NCBI RefSeq assembly: GCF_900079775.1
Contig: NZ_LT556049.1
Location: 239,130-303,129 of the forward strand
Source: Leyella lascolaii
GTDB lineage: Bacteria > Bacteroidota > Bacteroidia > Bacteroidales > Bacteroidaceae
Direction of reading: 5' to 3'
DNA: 64,000 bases
Shown here one piece after another: positions 27,665 to 37,121 of the stretch. The notes under the pieces are model-generated. The model made no database searches. It was not told where the DNA came from and saw nothing but the letters and a program-made list of their open reading frames with translations. Numbering within the stretch: position 1 is the first letter of the stretch; each line of letters opens with the position of its first letter. The position numbers and the translations under genes are program-made.

Positions 27665-29092
27665 ATGAAGATTGGCAAGACATCACCCCTGACATTAATA
27701 CTCGTAAGCCTGCCGTTCGTTCTGTGGGCTGTCGTGGGCATCTATCCCTCGTTCGATGACTGGAGCACCCTGTCGTCGCCCAACTTCGACCCCGACAGCG
27801 CAAAGTTCTTCCTGCCTTACGGCAGTGTGTGGAGACCGTTCGACGCGCTTATGGGCTACATCGTGGGAGCGGTTTCGCAGCTCTTTCCCGCACTCAACCA
27901 CGTATGCATTGTCATCGGACATCTGCTCGGCGCGGTGCTTGTGATGAAGCTCTCGCAGCGTCTGGGCTTCTGCCGCGCGGCACAGTTCGCGTCAACCCTC
28001 TTCTTCTGGATGTCGCCGTGCATGCTCGGAACGGTGCTCAGCTGCGACGCGCTCAACCAGACCTATTCCCATATGTGGGGCATGGCGGCTGTGTGGTTCT
28101 ACCTCTCGATGGAGGGCAAGAGACGGTATGCCGCATGGGCGGCGTGCGTCATGATGGCTGCACTGTCCAAGGACAACGGCATAGCGTGGGCTGTCGTGCC
28201 TCCGGTGCTGGCTTTCGCCTTCGGTATGGAAGACCGCCGCAGTGCACTGCGCCACCTGCTTTTCGGCGTGTCGATAGCCGTGGCATACGGGTGTATAAGG
28301 CTCGCACTACCCTCAACGGAGTATTACAACCCCGACTACAACACATTCCTGCCGGCGAAAAAGCTGAAGGAGATAGCCATATTCCTTGGCTACACGTGGG
28401 TGGCAGCCGACTATGTGAGCATCGTCCACACCGCATCGCGCTGCCTGCCGCTTGCCGCCCTGACGCTCGTTCTGTCGCTTCCGTTCGTCTATATGATGTT
28501 CTTCCGCAGTCCGCGCCTGTGGCTCACACGCCGCTTCCTCGGTCTGGCGGTGTGCATTCTCATAGTGATGTCGCCCCATCTGCTCATAAGTCTGAGCGTG
28601 ATGAACGCCTACGCGGGTCTCGGCATGTCGGCTCTGCTTGTGGCATTCGTAGCCGACCACATGAGCCGCAACCATCCCGCGCTGCTCCGCACGGCATTCG
28701 CCATGTATGCGGCAGCGGCAATCATCACCGACGTTCACCACTGGTATAAGGCTTACACCACCGCCGCCGTAGGACGTGAGATGGCACATGAGGCAATACG
28801 TCTTGCCGGTCATCCCGTTAAAAACGCCTACTGCGTGGTGACAGACGATGACGAAAAGAAGTTCTCATCATTCTGCGTGCTGCCGCAGGACGCCTTCGGA
28901 CCGCAGGCGGCAGCCGTGGCTCATGAGACGATGTATCGCTGGCCGACATGCGTGAAAGACACCATCATCCCGCGCGAAAGCGGTCATGAGGCACGCTCCA
29001 TAGCACGGCGCGCGCTCGCTACGGGCAAGTATGAGTGTGTGTGGCTGATAGACAAGAACCGAGTGGACATAATGAGGAAGGACAGCAAATGA
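27665..29092 (+). CDS. Polytopic membrane protein, GT-C glycosyltransferase-like
   Basis: A 475-residue protein with about 10 hydrophobic segments between residues 10 and 365 and a soluble C-terminal part of about 110 residues. The first periplasmic loop has YPSFDDWSTL, an acidic motif in the position where GT-C enzymes carry their catalytic Asp. The stop codon overlaps the start of the next gene, a GT2 enzyme of the polyprenyl-phosphate type, by ATGA. In O-antigen modification systems a GtrB-type enzyme makes undecaprenyl-phosphate-sugar and a GT-C protein transfers the sugar in the periplasm. That role is inferred from context; no specific family was recognised. Confidence 0.65.
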   Translation: MKIGKTSPLTLILVSLPFVLWAVVGIYPSFDDWSTLSSPNFDPDSAKFFLPYGSVWRPFDALMGYIVGAVSQLFPALNHVCIVIGHLLGAVLVMKLSQRLGFCRAAQFASTLFFWMSPCMLGTVLSCDALNQTYSHMWGMAAVWFYLSMEGKRRYAAWAACVMMAALSKDNGIAWAVVPPVLAFAFGMEDRRSALRHLLFGVSIAVAYGCIRLALPSTEYYNPDYNTFLPAKKLKEIAIFLGYTWVAADYVSIVHTASRCLPLAALTLVLSLPFVYMMFFRSPRLWLTRRFLGLAVCILIVMSPHLLISLSVMNAYAGLGMSALLVAFVADHMSRNHPALLRTAFAMYAAAAIITDVHHWYKAYTTAAVGREMAHEAIRLAGHPVKNAYCVVTDDDEKKFSSFCVLPQDAFGPQAAAVAHETMYRWPTCVKDTIIPRESGHEARSIARRALATGKYECVWLIDKNRVDIMRKDSK

Positions 29093-30042
29093 AGAAAGTG
29101 TCGGTCATAATACCATGCTTCAACGAGCAGGACAACATAGCGGGACTCTACGAAGCCCTGCGGACGCTCTTCGCGCAGAACGCGCAGTATGAGTGGGAGG
29201 CAATAATGATAGACGACGGCAGCTGTGACGGTACGCTCAGCGAGATAAAACGCATAAACCGCACCGACAGACGCATAAGGTATGTCAGCCTGTCGCGTAA
29301 CTTCGGAAAGGAAAACGCCATGCTCGCCGGGTTCGACCGTGCGGGCGGAGACTGCGCCGTCATCATGGACGCCGACCTGCAACACCCGCCATCACTCATA
29401 CCCTTGATGCTCCGCCATTGGGAGGAAGGCTTCGACGACGTGTATGCCGAACGCCGCAACAGGGGACGCGAGAGCTGGCTGCGACGGCGTCTGTCGATGG
29501 CTTACTACCGCATGCTGCAGCGCATGGCGAAGATTGAGATACTGCCAAACGTTGGCGATTTCCGCCTGCTCGACCGCAAGTGCATCGACTCCATGAGGCG
29601 TCTGCGCGAGACACAACGCTACACCAAGGGGCTGTACTGCTGGATAGGGTTCAGAAAAAAGAAGATTGTCTTCGACCAGGGCGACCGCGTCAACGGCAGT
29701 TCATCGTTCAGTTACATGCGTCTTTTCGACCTTGCGGTGGAGGGAATAACGTCGTATACCACCGCGCCTTTGCGCATATCGACATGGGTGGGCATACTCG
29801 TCTCGTTCGTGGCATTCATATACATGTGCTATGTGCTTGTGAAAACCATAGCCGTGGGCGACCCCGTGCAGGGCTATCCCACGCTGATAATAGTAATCCT
29901 CTTCCTCGGAGGCATGCAGCTGCTCTCGCTCGGCATCATAGGCGAATATCTGGGACGGGTATTCAACGAGACGAAATGCAGACCGCCGTACATAGTCAGG
30001 GAGACCGACTCGGACAATGCTCCGGCTGACGGCAGACGCTGA
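29089..30042 (+). CDS. GT2 polyprenyl-phosphate glycosyltransferase (GtrB/ArnC/DPM1-like)
   Basis: A 317-residue protein. The N-terminal GT-A domain has VSVIIPCFNEQDNI, MIDDGSCDGT and MDADLQHPP (the DXD motif, near residue 94). Two hydrophobic segments follow at about 230-255 and 265-290, the usual membrane anchor of enzymes that load a sugar onto undecaprenyl or dolichyl phosphate. The start ATG overlaps the preceding stop by four bases (ATGA). No GtrA-type flippase gene is nearby. Confidence 0.88.
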   Translation: MKKVSVIIPCFNEQDNIAGLYEALRTLFAQNAQYEWEAIMIDDGSCDGTLSEIKRINRTDRRIRYVSLSRNFGKENAMLAGFDRAGGDCAVIMDADLQHPPSLIPLMLRHWEEGFDDVYAERRNRGRESWLRRRLSMAYYRMLQRMAKIEILPNVGDFRLLDRKCIDSMRRLRETQRYTKGLYCWIGFRKKKIVFDQGDRVNGSSSFSYMRLFDLAVEGITSYTTAPLRISTWVGILVSFVAFIYMCYVLVKTIAVGDPVQGYPTLIIVILFLGGMQLLSLGIIGEYLGRVFNETKCRPPYIVRETDSDNAPADGRR

Positions 30043-30269
30043 GCCGCGGGCGTTATGCGGCGGGTGTCGGCGCGCGGATGTACGTAAAGGCGAGGCAGGC
30101 GGGAATGAATAAATATGCGGAAATGTGTGTATGATTATGCAAAATGGTATGGCGTGAAGTCCGCGAGAGTGAGTTATTTGCATCCGGACAGGGTTTCGGA
30201 GGCAAATACGTGAGTTTTGGAGCGGCTTTATTAAACTGTTGATAATCAACGATATACACAAAACAGATG

Positions 30270-30450
30270 CATTGAAAAGCGCGTTCTGCGATGCGGAACG
30301 TACTGTTCGGGACTGCGAAAGGGGCTTTTCCGCATGACGGAAGGTGCTGTTCCGCGATGCGGCGGAGTGTTTTTCGCGCGGCGGAAGAGGCTTTCCCGCA
30401 GTATGACAGACGCAGGACGGTGGTGGAAAAGCCATTTTTTTGCGATATGA
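30270..30450. repeat. 22-bp tandem array, GCGGAA family (with indels)
   Basis: Units at about 30274, 30296, 30318, 30340, 30362 and 30384 keep a 22-base phase to within one base. Examples are GCGAAAGGGGCTTTTCCGCA and GCGGAAGAGGCTTTCCCGCA. Decayed units follow to about 30500. Confidence 0.75.
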
Positions 30451-30712
30451 CTGATGGTGTATGGTGCGATAAAGCCTTTTCCGCAGCAGTGCCATTCCTA
30501 TTCCGCGATTTTTATCTGTCGCGTTTTTTTACTTTCCATATGGCATAAATATACGGTTTGCAGTGGGATGTGTGAGGCGCGGAAGGAACGGTTCCAGTGT
30601 GCCGGGGAATGGCGTCATTTGTGGCGTGGAAGCGTTTTTCATGGATAAAAACGGGGAAGTGAGGGGCAATGTGAGCTGTAAGTATTATTTTATAATGATG
30701 GCGTCAGCCCGG

Positions 30713-30824
30713 TAGAGACGCAAGATTTTGCGTCTCACAAGGAGGTTTGCGATATTGACAGTGCTGAAAGTATGCCTGAATATTTGCACTCATTGTACGG
30801 GAGACGCAAGATTTTGCGTCTCTA
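30713..30824. repeat. Composite palindrome element
   Basis: Palindromes of half-site GAGACGCAAGA at 30715-30736 and 30801-30822, 86 bases apart. The left flank is ATGATGGCGTCAGCCCG and the right flank CTACTTTAGGATG, as in other copies. The inner spacer is less similar than elsewhere. Confidence 0.88.
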
Positions 30825-30981
30825 CTTTAGGATGTGGCGGTATATAAAAAATAGGAAATGATGGCTATAATTGGTGTTTTCTTTGCGCGGCATACACCAC
30901 ATCCTTGCCTTCCCGCGCCTCTCATCCTCACCGTGACAGCGTATGACACCGTAAGGATGCAGCCTTACGGCTGTGTCACCA

Positions 30982-33393
30982 TCAGAAATCCTTACCCTCG
31001 AACATTGCTCCCGACGACACCTTTCCGCCCTGCATCTTTCCTCCCGAGGCGTTGAAGAAATAGCTGACGGACAGCATTATGTTGGGATACTTGGGTCGGA
31101 CGTAGGTTGAGGACATGAGTGTGGCGGTGGAGCGGCGGTTGTCGTAGCGTGCGGTGCGGAACACGTCGTGCGCCACGAGCGACACTGCCAGGCGGTCGCG
31201 CATGAGCTGGCGGCGCACGGCAAGGTCGAAGTAGCAGTAAGCTTTCTCCCGTCCCTGTGTGAGAACCGTGGGTCCCACGAAGTTGGCATCGAACTGCATA
31301 CGAGTGGACCGTCCCAGACTGAAGTTGTTCATCATCGAGAGCGAGTAGCTCGTGTTGGCTGCGTCGGCGCATCCCTCGTAGCGGCTTGTGAACTCATAGC
31401 GGAACAGGCTGCCGTTGAGCGTCATGTCCCAGCAGCGCAGCAGGCGCAGGTGAGAGTTGAGCTCGAGTCCGAATGTGATGTCGTTGCCGGCGTTTATGAG
31501 CGAGTCGAGCGTCACTCCCGGCTCGTATGGCACCCTCACCTTGTCCATCACCCCGCGTCTCGAGCGGCAGAAAGCGGTGAGCGACACACTGTTCTCCTGC
31601 GCGAACGACTTGCGGTAGCCCACTTCCACGGTGTGTATATATTCCGGTCTGATGTCCGGGTTGCCTATCTGTTTGGTGTAGTAATCCTCATACGTGATGT
31701 ACGGTTCGAGCTGCCATATGCCCGGACGGTTTGTCCGGTAGGAGTAGCCGAGGGTGAAGACGTTGCCCCGTCCGGCGTCGTAGGACACGTGAGCCGACGG
31801 GAACAGCTCCAGCCTTCTGATGTATCTGTCGGCACCGGCTACTGATATTGTCAGTTCGTCGATGGTATGGTCGGCACGCAATCCGGCGTCGAACTCCACC
31901 TTTCCCATTCTGTCTGTGAGCATGGCATAGAGCGAATGAATCTGCCTGCGGTAGAAGAACGGCGCATGGAGGTTGTCCTGCCACACGAAGTCTTTCATCT
32001 TCCTGTCCCAGTATTTTATGTTGTACTCGCCGTGTTCGCTGTATGATGTGTACTGATAACCCGCCTCTATGCGTCCCGAGGGACGGTAGTTCACGAGCAG
32101 TGACGCCACCCCGTCGAAGTCCCAGTGGTGCTCCTTCTCATATCCGCGCGTGCCCTCATACCTCGCTCCTGACCCGTCGAACATGTTGCTTTCGGTATAT
32201 TCCAGCGCATACCAGTCGTGCCTCAGCCGTCCGCTTACGGATATGCGGTCGCCCCGCCCGTTGAGGTTAAGCACATAGTCTGCCGAGAGCTGCGCGAGCC
32301 TTTTCTCGTTTGAGTAGCGGTCATGACTGTCATACAGTCCGTCGTTCATCACCTCGTCACCCTTGACGCGGTGCTCGTAATAGCTCATGTCGCCGCCCCT
32401 CCTGTTGTCGGTCATGCCTCCCTGCAGCTCCGCCTGCAGGTGGTGGGCTCCGGAGTCATACTCCCATCCGGCTCGTCCGATGTACGATATCTTGTCGCTG
32501 TGGCGCGTTCCGTCAGCGTCGGAGGTGGTGGTGAAGTCGTCTACGACGGTTGTCTTTTTCTGCCTGAAGTCGCTCTTGCCCCTTATGTCAGACGCCGCCA
32601 TGCCCACATACCACCTGCTTGCCCCTCCGCGCCAGCCTATGGTGGCGTCGGTGTTCCACGTGCCTATGGTGCTTCCCGACAGGTGCGCCGCTCCGCTTAT
32701 GCCGTTGTCAGCGTGGCGTCGTGTGGTTATGTTGATTATTCCCACGTCACCCTCGGTCTTATATCGTGCCGAGGGCGTTGTCATTATCTCAATGGCGTCG
32801 ATGTCGGCGGCGGCTATCTGCTCCAGAGCCTGCGTTCCCTCGAGCATCGACGGCTTGCCGTTCACGTAGACGAGAAAGCCCGTGCTTCCCCGGAACGACA
32901 CGTTGCCGTCGGCGTCCACACGCACCGATGGTGTTGACTTGAGCACATCCGCTGCGGTGCCACCCGACGCCGAGAGCACCGACGAGGCGTCTATCCTGCG
33001 CCTGTCGAGCCTGTACACCACCTTACTACGGTCGCGCGTGACCACCACTTCCTCCAGACTGCTCTCCTCCATCTCCATGCGTATGGTTCCAAGGTCAGCC
33101 GTCCTGCCCCTCCTTATGTCCAGCGTGTCGCTACGGTATGTGCGGTAGCCGAGGAGCATTATGGTGACGATGAACCGCCCTTCGCGCGCGGTGTGAATCT
33201 CGAGGCGTCCGTCCTCCACCTCAGCCGAGGCGATGGTGTTGTTGTTAGTGTCGGTAAGTGTCACGCCGGCATATTCCACCGGCTTGCCCGTCGAGGCGTC
33301 CACCACACTGCCTTTCACTGCCGGTGCGGTGCTCTGCGCGCATACTGCGGCTGACATGACAGACATGATGAGTATTATGAAAAAGCGTGTCAT
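30982..33393 (-). CDS. TonB-dependent receptor with CarboxypepD_reg domain (outer-membrane beta-barrel family)
   Basis: An 803-residue outer-membrane protein. After a signal peptide (about 1-19) comes a CarboxypepD_reg-like domain (VKGSVVDASTGKPVEYAGV). A plug-like region follows, with LEEVVVTRDRSKVVYRLD, ADVLKSTPSVRVDADGNVSF and DIDAIEIMTTPSARYKTEGD. The rest is a large barrel of the OMP_b-brl_3 type, which differs from SusC. It is probably a receptor for a metal complex, peptide or other small ligand; the substrate is unknown. It is a single gene with its own promoter (-7 TACCTTTGC on the minus strand, 33526-33518) and a leader of about 115 bases. Confidence 0.9.
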   Translation of the reverse strand: MTRFFIILIMSVMSAAVCAQSTAPAVKGSVVDASTGKPVEYAGVTLTDTNNNTIASAEVEDGRLEIHTAREGRFIVTIMLLGYRTYRSDTLDIRRGRTADLGTIRMEMEESSLEEVVVTRDRSKVVYRLDRRRIDASSVLSASGGTAADVLKSTPSVRVDADGNVSFRGSTGFLVYVNGKPSMLEGTQALEQIAAADIDAIEIMTTPSARYKTEGDVGIINITTRRHADNGISGAAHLSGSTIGTWNTDATIGWRGGASRWYVGMAASDIRGKSDFRQKKTTVVDDFTTTSDADGTRHSDKISYIGRAGWEYDSGAHHLQAELQGGMTDNRRGGDMSYYEHRVKGDEVMNDGLYDSHDRYSNEKRLAQLSADYVLNLNGRGDRISVSGRLRHDWYALEYTESNMFDGSGARYEGTRGYEKEHHWDFDGVASLLVNYRPSGRIEAGYQYTSYSEHGEYNIKYWDRKMKDFVWQDNLHAPFFYRRQIHSLYAMLTDRMGKVEFDAGLRADHTIDELTISVAGADRYIRRLELFPSAHVSYDAGRGNVFTLGYSYRTNRPGIWQLEPYITYEDYYTKQIGNPDIRPEYIHTVEVGYRKSFAQENSVSLTAFCRSRRGVMDKVRVPYEPGVTLDSLINAGNDITFGLELNSHLRLLRCWDMTLNGSLFRYEFTSRYEGCADAANTSYSLSMMNNFSLGRSTRMQFDANFVGPTVLTQGREKAYCYFDLAVRRQLMRDRLAVSLVAHDVFRTARYDNRRSTATLMSSTYVRPKYPNIMLSVSYFFNASGGKMQGGKVSSGAMFEGKDF

Positions 33394-33517
33394 AAACGAT
33401 AAATGTCATTTCTCTGATTGCAGGACGGAAGGGTGCGCACCGTCCTGACGGTGTAAGTTAATAATAAAGATACGGTTCCGACGGCACCGATGCTGCCGAG
33501 CCACCGCCCGGCTTTTT

Positions 33518-33526
33518 GCAAAGGTA
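33518..33526 (-). promoter_or_regulatory. -7 element of the TonB-dependent receptor gene
   Basis: Minus-strand TACCTTTGC. The rest of the space 33527-33879 holds no gene or repeat that I can see. Confidence 0.6.
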
Positions 33527-33879
33527 CAAAGAAAAAACCATATCCCGCGACGTTTATACCAATGAATGGACACATAAACCGGATAAACTTTATAATATTG
33601 ACTGCCCGCTTCCATATGTCCGTAACCCCATTTAACGATAATCATACATCACAACTCTGATGACGGATTTCGCCTGACTGTCAGCCGTCCATACATTTTC
33701 CATACTCCCGTTTATTCCCGTTCTCCTCTTTATCCGTACGCAATCCGCCGCATACTTGGCGAAGCCTGAAAAACCATTTGCCTGACAACGGTATGAGATA
33801 CAGTCAATATATGACCTCCTGTTACGGTAGAATAATGTTTAAAAAACAGTCTCCCATAAGAGGAAACCGCCACTTTATA

Positions 33880-33887
33880 TTAATTTT
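33880..33887 (+). promoter_or_regulatory. -7 element of the VOC gene
   Basis: TAATTTTG, about 25 bases before the ATG at 33913. Confidence 0.5.
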
Positions 33888-33912
33888 GAAGAAATAAATA
33901 AGACACAGACTT

Positions 33913-34299
33913 ATGAAGATAGACCATCTGGCAATATGGGCGGACGACATTGAATCGCTCAGAGAATTCTACACAAAGTACTTCGGCTTCGTATCAGGGG
34001 AAAAATACCATAACCCGCGCAAGAACTTCTCGTCCTACTTCCTGTCTGCCGAAGAGGGCGGAGCAAGAATAGAACTGATGAACATTCCAGCCATGGCAGA
34101 CAGGCACGAAGGCGCGGACATGATAGGACTCGCCCATTTTGCAATATCAGTAGGAAGCAAAGAGAATGTGGACACGCTCACGGAGACGCTGAGAAAGGAC
34201 GGATACACCGTTCTTGGCGAACCGAGGACGACCGGAGACGGATGCTATGAGAGTGCCGTCGCCGACCCTGAGGGAAACCGCGTGGAGATAACAGAATGA
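33913..34299 (+). CDS. VOC-family (glyoxalase/dioxygenase fold) protein
   Basis: A 128-residue single-domain protein with two beta-alpha-beta-beta-beta halves. Candidate metal ligands are His5 (KIDHLAIW), a Glu in ARIELMNIP, His in GLAHFAISVG and the final Glu in NRVEITE. Such small VOC proteins include glyoxalase I, epimerases and antibiotic-resistance enzymes; the sequence does not tell which. Cytoplasmic, single gene. Confidence 0.85.
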   Translation: MKIDHLAIWADDIESLREFYTKYFGFVSGEKYHNPRKNFSSYFLSAEEGGARIELMNIPAMADRHEGADMIGLAHFAISVGSKENVDTLTETLRKDGYTVLGEPRTTGDGCYESAVADPEGNRVEITE

Positions 34300-34381
34300 T
34301 GGCGGAGCATGGAAAACATATGACGTAATGCCTTGGTCATCATTGTTGTCACGACAATGCGGTAATCTCGTTTTTTATTGA

Positions 34382-34390
34382 TATATTTGC
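34382..34390 (+). promoter_or_regulatory. -7 element of the second GT2 gene
   Basis: TATATTTGC. It predicts a leader of about 120 bases before ATG 34514. An in-frame ATG at 34445 would also be transcribed but adds a stretch without homology. Confidence 0.55.
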
Positions 34391-34513
34391 ACGGAGACTT
34401 CCATACTGTCGTTACTCCATTGGCTGTGGCTATTCGCACAGACAATGATGCGAGACTGCGGCGATGTGGAAAGTATGCATTTTATTAACGGCAAATATGT
34501 TATTTCTATTATT

Positions 34514-35407
34514 ATGCAACAGCGTAAGGAGATTTCAATATTGCTTCCGGTATACAACCGCGTGTGCGTCGGTATGGTGGCGCGGCTGAAGGAACTGTGC
34601 GACGACGTGGAAGGGCTGCGCTACGAGATAATAGCAGCCGACGACGGGTCGGACGACAGGGATGCCGTGGCAAAGAACAAGGCGATATGCAGGATGGAGG
34701 GATGCAGGTATGTGGTGCGCGACACCAACTCGGGGGCGGCAGCCACACGCAACTTCCTTACAGGCATAAGCAGGTACAGATGGCTCCTTTTCGTCGATTG
34801 CGACATGTCGGTGCCCGACGACTGGTTCATACACCGCTATCTGGAGGCTCCCGAGGCGGGCGTGGTGAGCGGAGGAATGCGCACGGGCGGCAGGGCGGCA
34901 GACGCGCGCCGCAGCCTCAGATGCGCCTACGAGCGGAGGGCGCAGGAAAGGCACACCGCCGCTGAAAGGCGCAGACACCCCTATCAGGCGTTCCGTTCGG
35001 TGAACTTCATGGCTGAGCGGAGCGTGATGGAAAGCTGCCCTTTCGACGAGCGCATGAGGCGGTATGAGGACGTGATGTTCGGACGGCGGCTGGAGGAGAA
35101 CGGCGTGACGGTGTGCCACATAGACAACCCCGTGGTGATGGACGACTTTGAGAGCAACACCCGCTTTGTGGAGAAGACGGAGAAGGACATGCTTACGCTG
35201 CGCGAATTCTACAGCGACATGAAGGGCTACTCGCGCATGATTGACATAACAGAGGCGTTGAGCCGCCGCCACATGCTGTGGGCGGTGAAGTCGTGGCACA
35301 ACGTGTTCGGGCAGGCTGAGCGCAGGCTGCTCACCGGAAAGAAGGCTCACCTGAGGATTTATGATGCCTACAAGCTGGGCTTTTTCGCCACATGCGGGGC
35401 TGGGTGA
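34514..35407 (+). CDS. Family 2 glycosyltransferase
   Basis: A 297-residue GT-A enzyme: ISILLPVYN at the N-terminus, IIAADDGSDD (nucleotide-binding Asp pair), NSGAAATRN and FVDCDMSVP (DXD-type metal site, about residue 96-100). The C-terminal part (EDVMFGRRLEENG) provides the acceptor side. No membrane segment is evident, so it is probably a cytoplasmic enzyme of surface-polysaccharide synthesis. It has no glycan-synthesis neighbours. ATG 34514 is chosen because the catalytic domain begins there. Confidence 0.85.
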   Translation: MQQRKEISILLPVYNRVCVGMVARLKELCDDVEGLRYEIIAADDGSDDRDAVAKNKAICRMEGCRYVVRDTNSGAAATRNFLTGISRYRWLLFVDCDMSVPDDWFIHRYLEAPEAGVVSGGMRTGGRAADARRSLRCAYERRAQERHTAAERRRHPYQAFRSVNFMAERSVMESCPFDERMRRYEDVMFGRRLEENGVTVCHIDNPVVMDDFESNTRFVEKTEKDMLTLREFYSDMKGYSRMIDITEALSRRHMLWAVKSWHNVFGQAERRLLTGKKAHLRIYDAYKLGFFATCGAG

Positions 35408-35508
35408 GCGTCCGTGTGTGCGCCCTGCCACGGCTCCGCAGGCGGGTCAGTGTCAGATAATGAATGATTTACATCAAAAATCATACACTCTTTTATTGCC
35501 TTAATTGC

Positions 35509-35517
35509 TATATTTGC
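35509..35517 (+). promoter_or_regulatory. Promoter of the rhamnose operon (-7 element)
   Basis: TATATTTGC with TTTTATTG about 20 bases upstream. The leader is about 35 bases. Confidence 0.65.
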
Positions 35518-35551
35518 TCGTACAATTCATGAATCTAAGCAATATAACCGG

Positions 35552-37012
35552 ATGAGCGATAAAAGACAATGCTTCTTTGCGGCAGACCTTGGAGCGACGA
35601 GCGGACGCACCGTCTTAGGGTGGTTCGGACCGTCGGGACTGGAGCTTGAGGAGGTGAGCCGATTTCCAAACCATCTCATATGCAGCGGCGGGAGGTTCTA
35701 TTGGGACATCTACGAACTGTTCCGAAACGTGCTGGAGGGACTTAAAAAGGCTGCCGGACGCGACGGCTGCGAGATATGTTCGATAGGTGTCGACACATGG
35801 GGAGTGGACTTTGTGTGTGTGGGCGGAGACGGAGCTTTCATGCGACTGCCGCGTGCCTACCGCGACCCTTTCACTTCGGGAGCGGCTGAGAGGTTCTTCT
35901 CTGTGGTGCCGCGCGACGAGGTGTACCGCCGCACAGGCATACAGGTGATGGACTTCAACACCCTCTTCCAGCTTCACGCCATGCGCCTTTCGTCAGACAG
36001 CGCGCTTGCCGCCGCGCACAGACTGCTGTTCATGCCTGACGCCATAACCTACATGCTCACGGGCGAGATGGTGACCGAATACACCATCGCGTCGACCTCC
36101 CAGCTCCTCGACGCATCCACACGGCGTTTCGACAGACAGTTGCTTGAGGCGGTGGGACTGACGGAGGAGAGTTTCGGACGTTTTGTCTTTCCGGGACAGA
36201 AGGTGGGAACACTGACGCCGGAGGTGCAGAGGCTGACAGGACTCGGACCCGTTCCGGTGATCGCCGTGGCTGGTCACGACACGGCTTCCGCCGTCGCTGC
36301 GGTGCCGGCATCGGGCAGTGACTTTGCCTATCTCAGCAGCGGCACATGGTCGCTCATGGGAATAGAGACCGCAGCTCCGGTCATGACAGACGCCGCACGT
36401 GAGCTTAACTTCACCAACGAGGGTGGAGTCTGCGGCACCATCCGGCTGCTTAAGAACATCTGCGGCATGTGGATTCTGGAGCGTTGCCGCGCTGTCTGGG
36501 GTGCAGTGCCCTACGATGTGCTTACCGGCGAGGCACTCGCAGCCGAGCCGTTCCGCAGCATTATCAATCCCGACGACGCTTCCTTCGCCAATCCGCCGGA
36601 CATGATTGAGGCGATACAGACATTCTGCCGCCGTCACAGCCAGCCTGTGCCCGACACTCGGGGACGCCTTGTGCGCTGCATATTCGAGAGTCTTGCCCTG
36701 CGCTACCGTCATGTGTTCGACAGCCTGCGCACATTGTCGGGACGTCAGCTCAGCGTGCTTCACGTCATCGGAGGCGGCAGCTGCAACGCCCTTCTCAACC
36801 AGTGGACCGCCAATGCGACGGGTGTCACGGTGGTGGCGGGTCCCGCTGAAGCCACCGCCATAGGCAACATCATGATGCAGGCGGTAGCGGCAGGACATGC
36901 CGCCGGTATGGAGGACATGCGCAGGATGGTGCGTTCGGCGGTGAGACCGGACACATATGTGCCGACAGACACGGGCGTGTGGGAGGATGCCCTGCGGCGC
37001 GCGCCATTCTGA
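35552..37012 (+). CDS. rhaB: L-rhamnulose kinase
   Basis: A 486-residue FGGY-family kinase with AADLGATSGRTVLG at the N-terminus (phosphate loop 1), DTWGVDFV, AGHDTASAVAAVP, LSSGTWSLMG and GGGSCNALLNQ in the C-terminal ATPase lobe. It phosphorylates L-rhamnulose to L-rhamnulose 1-phosphate in the cytoplasm. It is the first gene of a four-gene operon (kinase, isomerase, permease, aldolase), which makes the assignment firm. Confidence 0.95.
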   Translation: MSDKRQCFFAADLGATSGRTVLGWFGPSGLELEEVSRFPNHLICSGGRFYWDIYELFRNVLEGLKKAAGRDGCEICSIGVDTWGVDFVCVGGDGAFMRLPRAYRDPFTSGAAERFFSVVPRDEVYRRTGIQVMDFNTLFQLHAMRLSSDSALAAAHRLLFMPDAITYMLTGEMVTEYTIASTSQLLDASTRRFDRQLLEAVGLTEESFGRFVFPGQKVGTLTPEVQRLTGLGPVPVIAVAGHDTASAVAAVPASGSDFAYLSSGTWSLMGIETAAPVMTDAARELNFTNEGGVCGTIRLLKNICGMWILERCRAVWGAVPYDVLTGEALAAEPFRSIINPDDASFANPPDMIEAIQTFCRRHSQPVPDTRGRLVRCIFESLALRYRHVFDSLRTLSGRQLSVLHVIGGGSCNALLNQWTANATGVTVVAGPAEATAIGNIMMQAVAAGHAAGMEDMRRMVRSAVRPDTYVPTDTGVWEDALRRAPF

Positions 37013-37121
37013 CGGCGGCGTAAAGGCGGTATGCATACGTTTATGCGTAATGCTCGGCAGCACTTTATCATATACATATTTATAATGTATCACATAACCA
37101 TATAATAAAAAAACCTTTATT

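Larger units (their letters stand above)
30043..30948. other. Gene-free space with repeats
   Basis: No gene is seen between the GT2 gene and the convergent TonB-dependent receptor gene. It contains the 22-bp array at 30270-30450 and the palindrome pair at 30713-30824. A strong hairpin with arms CCGTAAGG and CCTTACGG at about 30951-30972 lies just beyond the receptor's stop codon and may act as its terminator, although it has no T run. Confidence 0.6.

Noticed and set aside
30043..30948. Small genes or tRNA in the repeat-rich spacer
   Set aside because: I looked for cloverleaf and acceptor-stem patterns and conserved peptides and found none. No tRNA or rRNA gene was recognised anywhere in the window.
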